Source: Dromiciops gliroides
Taxonomy: Eukaryota > Chordata > Mammalia > Microbiotheria > Microbiotheriidae
Assembly (NCBI RefSeq): GCF_019393635.1
Contig: NC_057861.1
Coordinates: 172,207,577-172,271,576, forward strand
Reading direction: 5' to 3'
DNA length: 64,000 bases
Shown here: one piece after another, positions 1 through 10,432 of the stretch
Position numbering within the stretch: the stretch's first letter is position 1
Layout: each line of letters opens with the position of its first letter
Program-made: the position numbers and the translations under genes
Notes under the pieces: model-generated
Told to the model about the DNA's origin: nothing
Databases searched by the model: none
The model's input: the letters and a program-made list of their open reading frames with translations, nothing else

Positions 1-238
1 ATGAGATAATATTTGTAAAGTGCTTTTCAAACTTTAACCAATAGTGTACTGGAACTGGCTCTAACTAATTTTCAATTTTCAGTGTGAGCCTTTACATCTC
101 AGAAATTAATAAATGCTAATAAAATAGGATTGATTTATAGTTTCATTGATTATCTAGATTTTAAAAAGTGACTGATAAAATATGAATAATGCAGATTAAA
201 CTTAAAAGTGTGTCCTGTCTACATTTTTCCCCACTTTG

Positions 239-410
239 GAGATCTGGTGGTTTGCTATTTCTTTATCCAGCTCATTTTACAGATGAGGAAGTGAGACAAA
301 TGGGATTAAGTGACTTACTTGTTCAGGGTCACACGGTTAGTAAGTGTCTGAGGCCAGATTTGAACTCATGAAGATAAGTTTTCTCCATTCCAGGCCCAGC
401 ACTCTGCTGA
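239..410 (-). mobile_element. type B SINE fragment
   Basis: The stretch reads as the reverse of the long SINE: AGCTCATTTTACAGATGAGG, then GTCACACGGTTAGTAAGTG, then GATTTGAACTCATGAAGATA. The head is missing at the right end. It abuts a plus-strand tail piece of the same family that starts near 412. Confidence 0.75.
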
Positions 411-411
411 A

Positions 412-509
412 GAAGGAAATGACATACCATTCTATTATCTGTGTGAAGAAAACCCCAAATGGGGTCAGGAAGAGTGCAACATGACTGAAAAACAACTGAA
501 CAACAACAA
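412..509 (+). mobile_element. type B SINE tail fragment, opposite orientation
   Basis: AGAAGGAAATGACATACC is followed by AAAACCCCAAATGGGGTCAG and the tail ACTGAACAACAAC, which is the 3' part of the long SINE in plus orientation. It lies directly next to the minus-strand fragment at 239-410, giving a head-to-head arrangement. Confidence 0.7.
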
Positions 510-780
510 ATGGCCTTTTAAAATCACTTAGTCTTTAAATAACATGATATGAACTTGATATGAATTAGTAATTATGTCTGGGCTTAAATCATTGTGCATG
601 AAGATATTTAAAGTATATCCATATGGTGCTAAAATTACAAGTTGCAGAGAAGTTGATAGCCTGCACTGGTGGAAGAAGTTCCTTATGTTGAATTTCCCAT
701 AACACTGAAATGCCATGGCCTTTGAATTCCCTTGTCTTAACAGATTAAAAAAAAAATATGGAGCACAGGTTACATATTTC

Positions 781-1349
781 AGTTAAAGCAGGGGTTCTTA
801 ACAAGTGTAACGATTGGAATGATGCCACCTGCTGGAGACTTACAATAGAAAAGCTCTTCCATGACCATGAAGGTCTCTGAGGGCAAGACCATGTGTCTTT
901 TCTTTGGCATCAGGAAGTGATGTTTGCTAGTGGGAGGAAGAAGGGGGAAGCTGGCGCTCTGACTTGCTCTCTTTCATGTGGACTCTGGTGGAGAGTGGAG
1001 GTAGGAATGCTCTCTCCCTTTAATAGATAAAGGAATCTAGGCCTTTCTCTCTCTCTTTACCAAATTCTTATTCTCCTTAATAAATGCTTAAAAGTAACTC
1101 TTGCTAAAGCTTATAATTTATTGGCGACCACTCATTGGATTTTAGACAGACTAGCTAGAATTTTAGCCCCTTTACACAAGAGAACATGAAATTTCTAAAA
1201 GTTTTTGGTAATTATCAATATAATGGGCTTCATTTGTAATACTATGTACTTCATGCTTCTAAAAAACATTCTGAGGATGGATCCATAAACTTTACCAGAC
1301 TTCCAAAGGGGTCCTCAACACAAAAACATTAACAAAACCTGAGTTAAGG
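781..1349. mobile_element. hAT-type MITE with target duplications, split by a solo LTR
   Basis: The left end CAGGGGTTCTTAA begins at 789 and the right end AAAACCTG stops at 1341. They are flanked by 8-bp near-identical direct repeats, AGTTAAAG (781-788) and AGTTAAGG (1342-1349), as expected for hAT transposition. The internal sequence (ATGGATCCATAAACTTTACC, then CAAAGGGGTCCTCAACAC) matches the element at 36098-36313. Without the LTR at 806-1176 and its 4-bp duplication, the MITE is about 178 bp. It has no coding capacity. Confidence 0.75.
802..1180 (+). mobile_element. solo LTR of an endogenous retrovirus, 4-bp target duplication
   Basis: The LTR runs 806-1176 (371 bp), starts TGTAACGATTGG and ends CCCTTTACA, and is flanked by CAAG at 802-805 and 1177-1180. 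AATAAA in CTTAATAAATGCTTAAAAG gives plus orientation. A 4-bp duplication fits a gammaretrovirus-like (class I) element. No internal region is present, so it is a solo LTR. It lies inside a hAT MITE and is therefore younger than that MITE. Confidence 0.8.
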
Positions 1350-1384
1350 CAATATTTAGATGCTTTTGGTAGATTCATTTTCCT

Positions 1385-2145
1385 TAAAACATTCCGTTAC
1401 ACCATTCCCTCACTCAAATCTTCCATGGTTTCTTATTTCCTACACTGCGCAAATCTCAGGTTATCTGACTAACTTTCAAAATGACTATGCATGACTTTAA
1501 AGTTCATTTTTGCCATCATTACCTCTCCACTCTTTTCATCAGTATCTTCACTGTACTATACTTAGATTTTATCTCTATGCCATCATCCATATAGATCCTC
1601 CTCCACAGAATCAGCTCTCTCCCCTTTGTCTAATCAAACTTTACCTGTTCTTTAAGTCTCAGATCAAATCCCCTATCTTCCAAGCTATAATAGCCCACAT
1701 TTATCTCATTTCAGTTTCTCATTGAACAACTGTAGCACCAATAATCTGCATCATATAACTATAGTCTATCTTATTATATATTAGACTTGTCACCCAATAG
1801 ATTTCAAATTCTTAAGGTCAGGGACCTTGCCTTATACTTCTTTCTTCCCCAAAGCAACTTGCCCAATGTTTGTTGTTTAGTTGTTTCATTTGTGTCCAAC
1901 TTCATGACCCAGTTAGGGGTCTTCTTGGCAAATATGCTGGAGTGGTTTGCCAGTTCCTTCTCAACTCATTTTTTATATGAGAAAACTGAGGCAAAGAGGG
2001 ATAAGTGACTTGCTCAAGGTCACACAGCTAGTAACTGTCTATGACCAGATTTTAACTTGGGCCTTTCTGCCTCCAGACCTGGCACTCTTATCTACTGTGC
2101 CACCTAGCTGCCTTTGCCCAACGTCAGAAATCAATAAGTATTTGG
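1385..2145 (+). mobile_element. CR1/L2-clade LINE 3' end, interrupted by a SINE
   Basis: The pyrimidine-rich 3' part resembles the other CR1/L2 copies of the window. It includes AATTCTTAAGGTCAGGGACC followed, after the SINE at 1870-2113, by CAGAAATCAATAAGTATTTG, the usual 3' end theme of this LINE. No open frame of note remains. Confidence 0.5.
1870..2113 (-). mobile_element. type B SINE, nearly complete
   Basis: It reads from the tail (TTGTTTAGTTG, then CTTCATGACCCAGTTAGGGG) to the head (GTGCCACCTAGCTGCC) on the minus strand. Flanking direct repeats TTGCCCAATGT (1859-1869) and TTGCCCAACGT (2114-2124) mark the insertion into the LINE 3' end. Confidence 0.8.
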
Positions 2146-2149
2146 GTGT

Positions 2150-2360
2150 TCGCTCTAGATTTGGAATCACAATAGACTGCAAATCCCAATTCTGCCACCC
2201 TTGTGATAATTTGGACAAGTTAATTCTCTTCTCTATGTCTCAGTTTCCTCATCTATAAAAAGGACTACTTTGCTACCACAAGGGGTTGTTTGTGAAGAGC
2301 TAATGAGATAAGATATGCAAAAAATTCTGTGAATTTTAGTGGTATATAAATGTCTTGTGT
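2150..2360 (+). mobile_element. MIR/CORE-SINE relic
   Basis: GGACAAGTTAATTCTCTTC, TCAGTTTCCTCATCTATAAA and TGAGATAAGATATGC followed by GTATATAAATGTC match the order of the MIR core and 3' end. Confidence 0.65.
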
Positions 2361-3060
2361 TACCCTGGCCAAGTCACTCAATCTATCAATGCTCTAAGAA
2401 ACTCTCAGACTTTAAATTTCAGACAAGGTTTGAACCTGCATTAATTATAAATGTCAATCGAGTGAGCTACAAAAGGAAACCACAGTAGTATTGAGTAACA
2501 GTGTCCCAGGTGGGGGAGGGGCACACCCCAGCACACAAAGTTTTGCTGCTTGGTTAATTAGTAAGTTGGCCTGGGGTTATCTACAGACCAGAGAACAGGC
2601 CAGGTGAGTGAAGAACCTGCCCTTCCTTAAATCATACCACCTTAGACTCCATGAAGATTGGGATAGTACATCCTGGAAGCAATGTCCTACTTTAAGAACG
2701 AGTTAAAAGTCAAGTATAAGACAGGAAAGATGAGCAGACAGAGAAGGATGTGGACCATAGAAAGCTTCTTTAGTGACAGGGAAGTTCGAGGTGCACCCTC
2801 AGAAGAGGATAGCAACATCATGACTCCTACATCCAAAGCTTCCAAGGAAACCACAGGTCTCCTTGCATCTTTCCTTTGGTGAACAGAATAACAATAGAAA
2901 CTGAACATAGGATCTCAGCTGGCCAGTTTTTACAATATCAGAGCTAAAATGGATCCCAGACTTTTTTGTTTCACTCTGATTACAATCAAATAAATTGTAT
3001 TTTTAATGAGGTTTTACAAAAGAAAGATCCCTTAGAAAAACAATATGTATTGCTTTTTGC
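2361..3060. other. no gene recognised
   Basis: A short SINE-like trace (CCTGGCCAAGTCACTC) lies at the left edge. A 66-codon plus-strand frame at 2682-2882 has no recognisable motif. I see nothing else I can name. Confidence 0.5.
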
Positions 3061-3069
3061 TCTGGAAAA

Positions 3070-3330
3070 ATGGGCTTGCTATCATAGAATCATCTTGGAG
3101 ACCATCTCACCAAACTATACCTGATGAGGGTTCTCTCATGTACAACATTTCAAGTCTGCTTGAATTCTTTCAATACAGGGAAACCCACGACCTCCAGAGG
3201 AAGCCTATTCTACTTTTTTGGATACCTCTACATCAAACCTAAATTTGACACTTTGTAATATCTTTCCCCTCATTTTATGGACAATGAAACTGAGGCCTAG
3301 ACTCAGAATATGTCTAAATAATGATTTCAT
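3070..3330 (-). mobile_element. CR1-type LINE 3' fragment, antisense, with MIR-like end
   Basis: ATCATAGAATCATCTTGG is the reverse of the CR1 3' terminal motif. AAACCCACGACCTCCAGAGG, then AGCCTATTCTACTTTTTTGG, fits the antisense CR1 tail. The right edge (TGGACAATGAAACTGAGGCC) looks MIR-derived. Confidence 0.55.
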
Positions 3331-3744
3331 AAAATCTCAGAAACCAGGTCACCTTACTACCTAGAAGTTTTCTCTTGGTGCCTTGTATCTTCTATTGTAT
3401 CTATAGAATTTTATCTGAGATTTCCAAGTCATATGATGAGTAAGCTGGATTAATCACTTTCTCCAAACCACTTTGACTCTCTAACCTTCCCCAACAAAGG
3501 AATTATGTAGCAGATATAGAGAATTTTTAGTTAAGTCCACAAAAGAAGTCAGCCTGCCAATATTAAAATACTTATGAATTAACATCTAAGAACTATAATC
3601 CTAACTATAATCCTTAGTGTTTACTTAGGGTTCATTAGGGAGGTCCCCACTGATGCAGACTGCTGGAACACTCTGCTGTCCACTCCCCATTTTGATCTGC
3701 CCATCTACATGAAGCTTGAAGCAGAAGAGGAAATGAACAGGCTA
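3331..3744. other. no gene recognised
   Basis: Non-coding sequence with no repeat family I can assign. Confidence 0.4.
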
Positions 3745-4740
3745 TCTTTTTTTATTTTATTTTTAAATTTTATTTATTTATTTAGAATTTTCCCCAAATT
3801 AAATGTATAAAGAAATTTTCACATTGATTTTGTGGTAAAATAAAACAACACAATTTTTAAAACTTTGTGTTCCAAATTCTCTTCCTCCCTCTCTTCCCAA
3901 TCCCCTTAAGAACTCAAGCAATTCAATATAAGTCATACATGTGCAGTCATGCAAAACATTTCCACATTACTCAATCTGTGAAAGAGAACAAACAAAAAAA
4001 CTTTAGAAAGAGGAACTAACAAAAAAATTATTCTTGAATCTGTATTCAACTACCATCAGTTCTTTCTCTGTAGATGGATTACATTTTTCATAAGTCCTTC
4101 TGATAGCATCCTGCTCATCATTTCTTACAGCACAATAGTGTTCCATCCTAATCTCATCCCACAATTTGTTCAGCTTTTCTCCAAGTGATGGGCATCACCC
4201 CAATTGTGAATTCAACCTTTAAAAAAAATCTCTTTTAAGATATCAACCTAGTAGTGGTATTGTTAGGTTGAAGAGTATGTATGGCTTTATAGCCCCTAAG
4301 CCATAGTTCCAAATTGCTCTACAGAATGTTTGAAGCAGTTTACAACTTTACCAAGAATGTAATTAATTTTTCCTATATCCCCCACAACATTTGTTATTTT
4401 CCTCTGTTATCCTATTATCCAATCTAGTAGGTATGAGGTAGTACCCAGAATTATTTTGACCTGAATCTCTCCAATCAATAGTGAGTTAGAGCATTTTTTC
4501 ATATGGCTATAGGTGGCTTTGATTATTTCATCTGAAGATCTTTTGATCATCTATCAATTGGGGAATGACTCTCATTTAACAAATTTGACTCAGTTCTTTA
4601 TGTTTTAAGAACTGAGGCCTATCAGACAAACATGTTTCAAGTTGTGTTTTTTTTCCCACAGTTACTATTGCTAAATGTATTACCCTCCATCCTATTCCTT
4701 CCCTTTGATATTTATTCTATTTTCTATCTTCTTTCACCCT
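3745..4740 (-). mobile_element. LINE-1 3' region, truncated
   Basis: Read on the minus strand, this carries the marsupial LINE-1 ORF2 end and 3' UTR. Plus-strand marks are ATTTCTTACAGCACAATAGTG, CACAATTTGTTCAGC and GATGGGCATCACCCCAATTG. A T-rich left edge (3745-3785) corresponds to its 3' A tail. Heavily diverged and without an open frame. Confidence 0.75.
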
Positions 4741-5942
4741 ATCCCTCCTCAAAAGTGTTTTGCTTCTTACTGCTAAACAGGCTGTCTTTTGATTAGAGCC
4801 CAGCCCAAGGTGAGGCATTTCATAAGCTGTCAGAGACTGACTAGAACCTTCATTCACCCACCCCCAAATCACCTCACACATTCTTAGCACACCCTGTAAA
4901 AAGTAAGAGATACTGATTCTGCCTAGCCATAAGAAATGAGAATAGAAGAAGGAATCAAGATAGGGAGACAGCACAAAACCTTGACCCAGCTGGAGTCAAG
5001 CCTGTCCCCCCAGAGAGTACTTGGGACAATGGCCAAGGCCAGCATACCTTATATTACCCCAACATTAGTATGCTGCGATAGCCTTGCAGATCAACCTTGA
5101 GGGTCTACCCACCAGCAAAGGAGAAAGGGCCAGAAATTGAGTAGAATGAAACAAAACAAAACTGGAAACATCAGTGATTCCAAACTAAATACCTAAATAA
5201 AAGCCTAGTGGCAAAAGTTGATAAATCAACAAAGAGAATCCTAAAACCAAAAAGAAGAATGAAGCAGCAAATGAAACTTCTATGAGAACATAAAGCTCTC
5301 AACAAACATTAATACAAAAGAAAGTAAACCAAGGCCTGAAGAAATATAGAATCCTAGGGACTCCCAAGATAGCATGAACAACAACAGGAAACTACAGAAT
5401 TACCCTAAAGAGAAATGAAATTCATAAAAGAAGAAATGAGGAATGAATTTAGGTCAATGCAGAATCTGAAAATTCAATCAGGAGATTAGGGGCAAAATTA
5501 ATCTGTGGTAGATAATTTCTTGTAAAAAGTGAAAGCAGAAGATTATAAAGCAAAAATACTGATAGGGAAGAAGAGAAACAAAGGACAACATTTTTTTTTA
5601 AATGCATGAATTCTATATAAGCCAAAGTGTCTGACCTTGAAGACAGGATACACAGAGATACTTCAGGATCATAGTTCTCCCAAAAGATAACAAACTTAAA
5701 AAAATCAAAACCTGACTACTCCAGAATTTTCGAATACAAACATCAGTAAAGAGAATACACAAAAACGCATTTCAAACTCCAAGACAGACATATAATTATC
5801 AAACAACAAATTCAGTGGAGAAATCTTTAAATAGCCAGGAGGAAGACCTTCAAATACGAAAGAAAAGAAATTTGAATGGCACAAGATTATTCCATAAACT
5901 ATGTGAAATTGCAGAAAGTAATGGAATAATATATTACAAAAG
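4741..5942. other. A-rich, possibly LINE ORF1-like, no gene
   Basis: From about 5090 the plus strand is strongly A-rich. AACTCCAAGACAGACATATA at 5776, followed by ATAGCCAGGAGGAAGACC, recalls the ORF1 region of L1/HAL1-type elements. No usable frame remains. The part before 5090 is unassigned. A profile search against L1 ORF1 would decide. Confidence 0.3.
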
Positions 5943-5950
5943 CAATGGTA

Positions 5951-6150
5951 CTCTAGGGCAGGGCTTTTAAAACTTTTTCACTCACAACCCCTTTTTGCCC
6001 AAGAAATTTATACTCGACCCCAGGTATATAGGTATATAAAATAACTACATATAACATTTTACTATTGTCAAATTTCTCGAGACCCCCACATTCAGTTACA
6101 TGACCCCTTATGGGATCATGACCCCTAGTTGAAGAAGCTGTGCTCCAAGG
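5951..6150. mobile_element. hAT-type MITE
   Basis: The element spans about 5959-6142. Its ends are imperfect inverted repeats, CAGGGCTTTTAAAAC on the left and the complement of CACAGCTTCTTCAAC on the right. The 8-bp flanks CTCTAGGG (5951-5958) and CTCCAAGG (6143-6150) agree at 6 of 8 positions. Inside are ACCCCTTTTTGCCC and a TATATAGGTATATAAAATA segment. It sits precisely at the 5' junction of the SINE that follows. Confidence 0.65.
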
Positions 6151-6382
6151 GGCAGTTAGGCAGCACAGGGGAATAAGTGCTAGGCCTAGACACCTGAGTT
6201 CTCATCTTCCTAAATTCCAATCTGGCCTCACTCCCTGTGTGACCCTGGGTGAGTCACTTTCACCCTGTTTGCCTCTGTTTCCTCACCTGTAAAATGAGCT
6301 GGAGAAGGAAACACAAACCACTCCAGGGTCTTTGCCAAGAAAAGCCAAATGGGGTCACAAAGAATCAAATGTGACAGAACAA
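6149..6382 (+). mobile_element. type B SINE with 14-bp target duplication displaced by a MITE
   Basis: The head GGCAGTTAGGCAG leads to AAAATGAGCTGGAGAAGG, AAAAGCCAAATGGGGTCAC and the tail CAGAACAACAATGG. The target duplication CAATGGTACTCTAG lies at 5943-5956 and 6383-6396 (14 of 14 bases). The left copy is separated from the SINE by the MITE, so the SINE came first. Confidence 0.8.
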
Positions 6383-6460
6383 CAATGGTACTCTAGTTGC
6401 AGCCTAAAATGACCTTTCCTGCAATCCTAGCCTAATCATTGATCAAAAAGGTTAGATGTG

Positions 6461-6608
6461 GGGCAGCAAGGTGGCGCAGTGGATAAAGCACTGGCCCTGA
6501 AGTCAAGAGGACCTGAGTACAAATCCGGCCTCAGACACTTGACACTTACTAGCTGTGTGACCCTGGGCAAGTCACTTAACCCTCATTGCCCCACAAAAAA
6601 AAAAAAAA
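6461..6608 (+). mobile_element. type A SINE, complete, 10-bp target duplication
   Basis: The head GGGCAGCAAGGTGGCGCAGTG includes the pol III A box TGGCGCAGTGG. A degenerate B box lies in GTACAAATCC. It ends CATTGCCCC plus an A tail. GTTAGATGTG flanks it at 6451-6460 and 6609-6618. Confidence 0.9.
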
Positions 6609-6618
6609 GTTAGATGTG

Positions 6619-7145
6619 TGTTGTGGTCTTTGTCCCAACCTTCCAGCAACCCTTTCAAAGAGTCCACTGCGGTGTATGAGTACCCAGAGGGCAATGGGTA
6701 CGGTAAGAATTTAACTTGAAGAGATCAGGAAAACAAAGTGAGAAAAATAGAGGAGGGGAAGGAAAAGAGTCAGGAAAAAAATATAAAATAGACATGTAAA
6801 AATTTGTGAAACAGACCGTACAACAACAGAGGTGCATAGATCCTTAGGGTATCATTTCCTGGAGTAACTCCAGAGTAAAGCAGAATCCACAAATTGGGGG
6901 TAAAAACAATGATACGGATCAGGGTTGAAGCCCTAATTTGCATGAGCCTTGCCATGGAGGGCCATAGAGAGCCAGCTGCAAGGGGATTCATCCTTGCCAT
7001 TGACTACAACTGTTATTTGGTTTGATGTTATATGTGTCCTGGTCCCATGCTTGACCACTATCCTTACAAGCCAAGTAAATCTTACTCTTTTACAAGGTCC
7101 TTGTTTGTGTCGGCTCAGTCATTTGTATCATCTCAATACCTGACA
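6619..7145 (+). mobile_element. possible LTR, unresolved
   Basis: The segment begins TGTTGTGGTC and ends ATACCTGACA. It carries GCCCTAATTTGCATGAGCC and a late AAGTAAATCTTACTC like a U3-R-U5 layout. No matching flanking duplication was found, so the call rests on composition and ends only. Confidence 0.3.
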
Positions 7146-7374
7146 TTCGAATGGCTTCCTTAACCTACTTAAGGCTTCCTTAACCTACTTAAATAACTAT
7201 GTAAGAGAGGAATTTGAAGCATTCTTGAGGGGAAAAAAACCTACCTATGAGCAGACAATTCAGCCTGCAAACACTCCATACAGCAGAAATATGATAAAAA
7301 CTAATTAAGTAAAACTATCAAGGAAAAAAAAGCAATAAAATCAATCATCTCATTTTAAATTTTGGTTTTTTAAT

Positions 7375-7605
7375 AGAGAAATATTGAAGGCAGTTAGGTG
7401 ACATAGTGGATAGAGCACCAGCCCTGGAGTCAGGAGAATCTGAGTTCAAATGCAGGCTCAGACACTTGGCATGTACTGCTGTGTAACCCTAGGCAAATCA
7501 CTTAACCCTAATTGCCTTGACAAAAAGAGATACACACACACACACACACACAAAGAGACAGAGACAGAGAGAAACAGAGAGAGACAGAGACAGAGAGAAA
7601 TATTT
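7375..7605 (+). mobile_element. type A SINE with (CA)n and (GAGACA)n tail
   Basis: The body 7386-7530 runs from GGCAGTTAGGTGACATAGTGG to CCTAATTGCC. The tail has become ACACAC (7531-7551) and then GAGACAGAGA repeats to 7593. The target duplication AGAGAAATATT lies at 7375-7385 and 7594-7604. Confidence 0.85.
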
Positions 7606-8290
7606 ACTTGTGGGGTTAAAAAATAGAAAAAGAAGAATCATTAAAAGGTTTTCAGAAAAGGAGAGAAAGTTTTCAGAGGAATTCAAAGATATAAGTGAAT
7701 ATGGAGAAAGAGAAACAAAACACCATGGACATTAAACTTGACACTCCCTTATAGGAGTGTCAAAGAATTAGTGTCTACTGTGGGAAGATTGGGAGATTAC
7801 ATAAATTAGGAGAAATGAAATGTGGTACAAAAGGAAATAGGGTGTTGTGCTAAATGTTCAACAGGCACATTTCCAAAAAAAAGATACACAATACACAGTT
7901 TTAAGGTTTATTTTCATTATTGACATTTTCCCATTACTCTCATCTCCACAATGAATAAAGCAATAATTCAAGCCCTGATTTGTAGTATTTGCTGATTTCT
8001 AAGGTGTAAATGCTCAGACTGAAAAATCTAACAATGGGTTTGTAAACTGGCTTGAGCTTGCTCCAGCCCAATCCTCATGCAATGGAAAAGAAACAAGAGG
8101 GTGATTTCCTTAGTTTATCTGCAAGGCAGAGAGATACTTCAGGAAAAATGGGAAAGGGGGCAGCAGGGAAGTATTGGGTCTAGGGACTTGGGAGGAAGAG
8201 TCTCAGCCTGTTTCACCCTCTTAGAAGGTATTCACTTCTACCCTTAGGCAGAGGACGTCCAAAATTAGCTATTCCCTAAAATGGAATGGT
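7606..8290. other. no gene; small perfect hairpin
   Basis: Mostly unassigned AT-rich sequence. A 10-bp perfect inverted repeat (TTGACACTCC, 7738-7747, and GGAGTGTCAA, 7754-7763) has a 6-base loop. Confidence 0.5.
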
Positions 8291-8600
8291 GGTTGTTGTT
8301 TGTCCTTCATTCTTGAAGAGGACCATGACATCAGGGTGATGTCATGACTTGCAATGAATTGGATTTAAATGAGGGAGGGCTGTGTGAGGTCACCAACCTC
8401 GCTCTTTCCTCCACAGCCATCTGAATCCAGTGGCAAGATAAGGATCAGGATCACTGGAGGTGGCCCTGGATGTTTTAAGGCAATTGGGGTTAAGTGACTT
8501 TCCCTAGGTCACACAGCTAGTAAGTGTCTGAGGTGAGATTTGAAGTCAGGTCCTCCTGACCCTAGGGCCAATGCTGTATCCACTGCTCCACTTAGCTTCC
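8291..8600 (-). mobile_element. MAR1-like SINE, near full length
   Basis: On the plus strand it starts with the reversed tail GTTGTTGTTTGTCCTTCATTC and AGAGGACCATGACATCAGGG. It continues through CAGTGGCAAGATAAGG and ends with the reversed tRNA-like head ACTGCTCCACTTAGCTTCCC. AAAATGG flanks it at 8279-8285 and 8602-8608. Confidence 0.85.
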
Positions 8601-8784
8601 CCAAAATGGGGTAATGATTAAAGAGGGAGTTACCACAGTTATTAATTAATTAAAAAGTTAAGGTCAAAATAACAAGAAATTTCTCAATTATTTCTGCTCT
8701 TAGCATTTGCTTATCATATAAGACATTCTTGAGTCCCAAGGAGCAATGTTTCTCAAAACCACTTCTTTGTGTGGGATAGTTTTT

Positions 8785-8973
8785 AAAAGTATCTGTCTTG
8801 GAGCAGCTAAGTGGGGCAGTGGATAAAGCACCAGCCCTGGATTCAGGAGGACCTGAGTTCAAATTCGGCCTCAGACACTTGACACTTACTTGCTGTGTGA
8901 CCCTGGGCAAGTCACTTAACCCTCATTACCCTGCAAACAAAAAAATAAATAAAAAAAATAAAAGTATCTGTCT
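8785..8973 (+). mobile_element. type A SINE, 14-bp target duplication
   Basis: The body spans 8799-8959, from GAGCAGCTAAGTGGGGCAGTG to CTCATTACCC and an A-rich tail. AAAAGTATCTGTCT is present at 8785-8798 and 8960-8973 without mismatch, indicating a fairly young insertion. Confidence 0.9.
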
Positions 8974-9549
8974 CTTTCCCATTATCTTCCCTACTCCTCA
9001 ACCACCACAGAACAATTTTTTTCAAATCCCTCAATACACATATCTATGCAGTCTGACAAAACAAATGTCCACATCAGCCATATTTGAAAATATATGTCTC
9101 TTTCTGCTTTTTACGTCCCTGACCTCTGGCGGGAGGCAAGTGGTGGGCTTCATCTTTGTTTTTCTAGAGCCGTGGTTTATCATTGATCAGAGTTCTAAAA
9201 AGTCTTCAAAGTTGTTTTTCTCTATAACATTACCAAAGACTTTTAATGCACTTACTATGTGCAGGGCATTGTGCTGGGAACGTAGGGAAATAGCTAGTTT
9301 ACAATCTATCATGGCTTGAGATGGCCTTCATGCTACATGGCACCAATGCTGTTCTATCTCCTTCCTCCACAAGCTGTCCCTGATGCCTCCTCTGCTCCTC
9401 ACCTTTGCCTCTTGGACTCCTCAGCTCCAGTGACACCTCTAAGCTGCCTCTTCTGATCTTCTCAGTGGTTAGTTCTTAAAGCCTTTCCCTCCCTCCCCCT
9501 AAAACATACTTTGGAATTTGTCCATGTTCTAACTTCTTCCTCCACCTCT
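8974..9549. other. no gene; LINE 3' traces
   Basis: Around 9240-9300 CACTTACTATGTGCAGGGC is the antisense 3' end theme of the CR1/L2 LINE. 9310-9490 is a pyrimidine-rich piece that may be a sense 3' fragment of the same family. No coding signal. Confidence 0.4.
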
Positions 9550-9725
9550 GACCTTCCTAGATCTGCAAGTAGAAGTGACCTCGAAGGCCATCTAATCCAG
9601 CCCATTTATTTTATAGATAATAAAACACAGCCAGGGAGGCTAAGCCACTTATCCAAAGTCACACAACTAGTAAGCCTTAGAGGCAGCATTTGGAGCCAGG
9701 TGCTCTGACTCCAGAGTCAGTATGT
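9550..9725 (-). mobile_element. MIR relic
   Basis: GGCCATCTAATCCAGCCC, ATCCAAAGTCACACAACTAG and GACTCCAGAGTCAGTATG follow the antisense MIR order. Confidence 0.65.
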
Positions 9726-9739
9726 GTCTTTGTTTCAGA

Positions 9740-9835
9740 CTGTTAGCTCTTTGTTTTGTTTAGGTTTTGTGTCCCTAGAGTCTGGCCCAGTGCCTGACAT
9801 CTAATAAAAACTTAATAAATGTTGGCTGGGTTGTC
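9740..9835 (+). mobile_element. CR1/L2 LINE 3' end fragment
   Basis: GTGTCCCTAGAGTCTGGCCC, then ACTTAATAAATGTTGGC, is the sense 3' end seen in the other LINE copies. Confidence 0.5.
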
Positions 9836-9892
9836 TTGAATTATTGTTTGTAAGAATTATAGGTCTTATTTATTCAAGTTTTGTTGACATCT

Positions 9893-10145
9893 TTAGGACG
9901 CCTAGGTGGCTCATTGGGTAGAGTACCAGGCCTGGAGTCAGGAAGACTCAACTTCCTAAGTTCAAATCTGGCCCCAGACACTTATCAGCTCTATGACCCT
10001 AGGCAAGTCCCTTAACCCTGTTTGCCTCAGTTTTCTCCTCTGTAAAATGAGATGGAGAAGGAAATGGCAAATCACTTCTGTATCTTTGCCTAGAAAACCC
10101 CAAATGGGGTCACAAAGAGTCAGACACAGCTGAACAACACCAACA
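9893..10145 (+). mobile_element. type B SINE
   Basis: It runs from a worn head (GCCTAGGTGGCTCATTGGG) through AAAATGAGATGGAGAAGG and AAAACCCCAAATGGGGTCAC to TGAACAACACCAAC. Confidence 0.8.
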
Positions 10146-10149
10146 AAAG

Positions 10150-10432
10150 TAATGGGTCTTCCCTTTTAACAAAGAAAAGTTGTTAAGCAAAACCAACCAT
10201 AGCAACCAAATCCAACAATCAGTGCTATACTCCGTAGTCGTAGTCCTTTGCTCCCCCTTCCACCCTCAAATATACCTCCAAGGAAAGCAAGAAGGTGCAT
10301 TTTTCCTCTAGGAGCAAGACTGGTCATTGTAATTTTACTCCATTATTTTAGTGTTTGGTTTAGCTTTGCTTTAGTGTTATATAAACAAGCTGTTGTTCAC
10401 CACAGCAAACCCCCAAAATCTGAAAACGTTTT
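10150..10432. other. no gene recognised
   Basis: Unassigned unique-looking sequence. The 66-codon frame starting at 10248 has no recognisable motif. Confidence 0.4.

Noticed and set aside
8650-9319. Frames such as AVDKAPALDSGGPEFKSGLRHLTLTSCVTLGKSLNPH and DLPRVTQLVSVKCLRPDLNSGPPESRAGALSTAPPSCP as proteins
   Set aside because: They recur dozens of times because they are translations of type A SINEs on the two strands, here and throughout the window.
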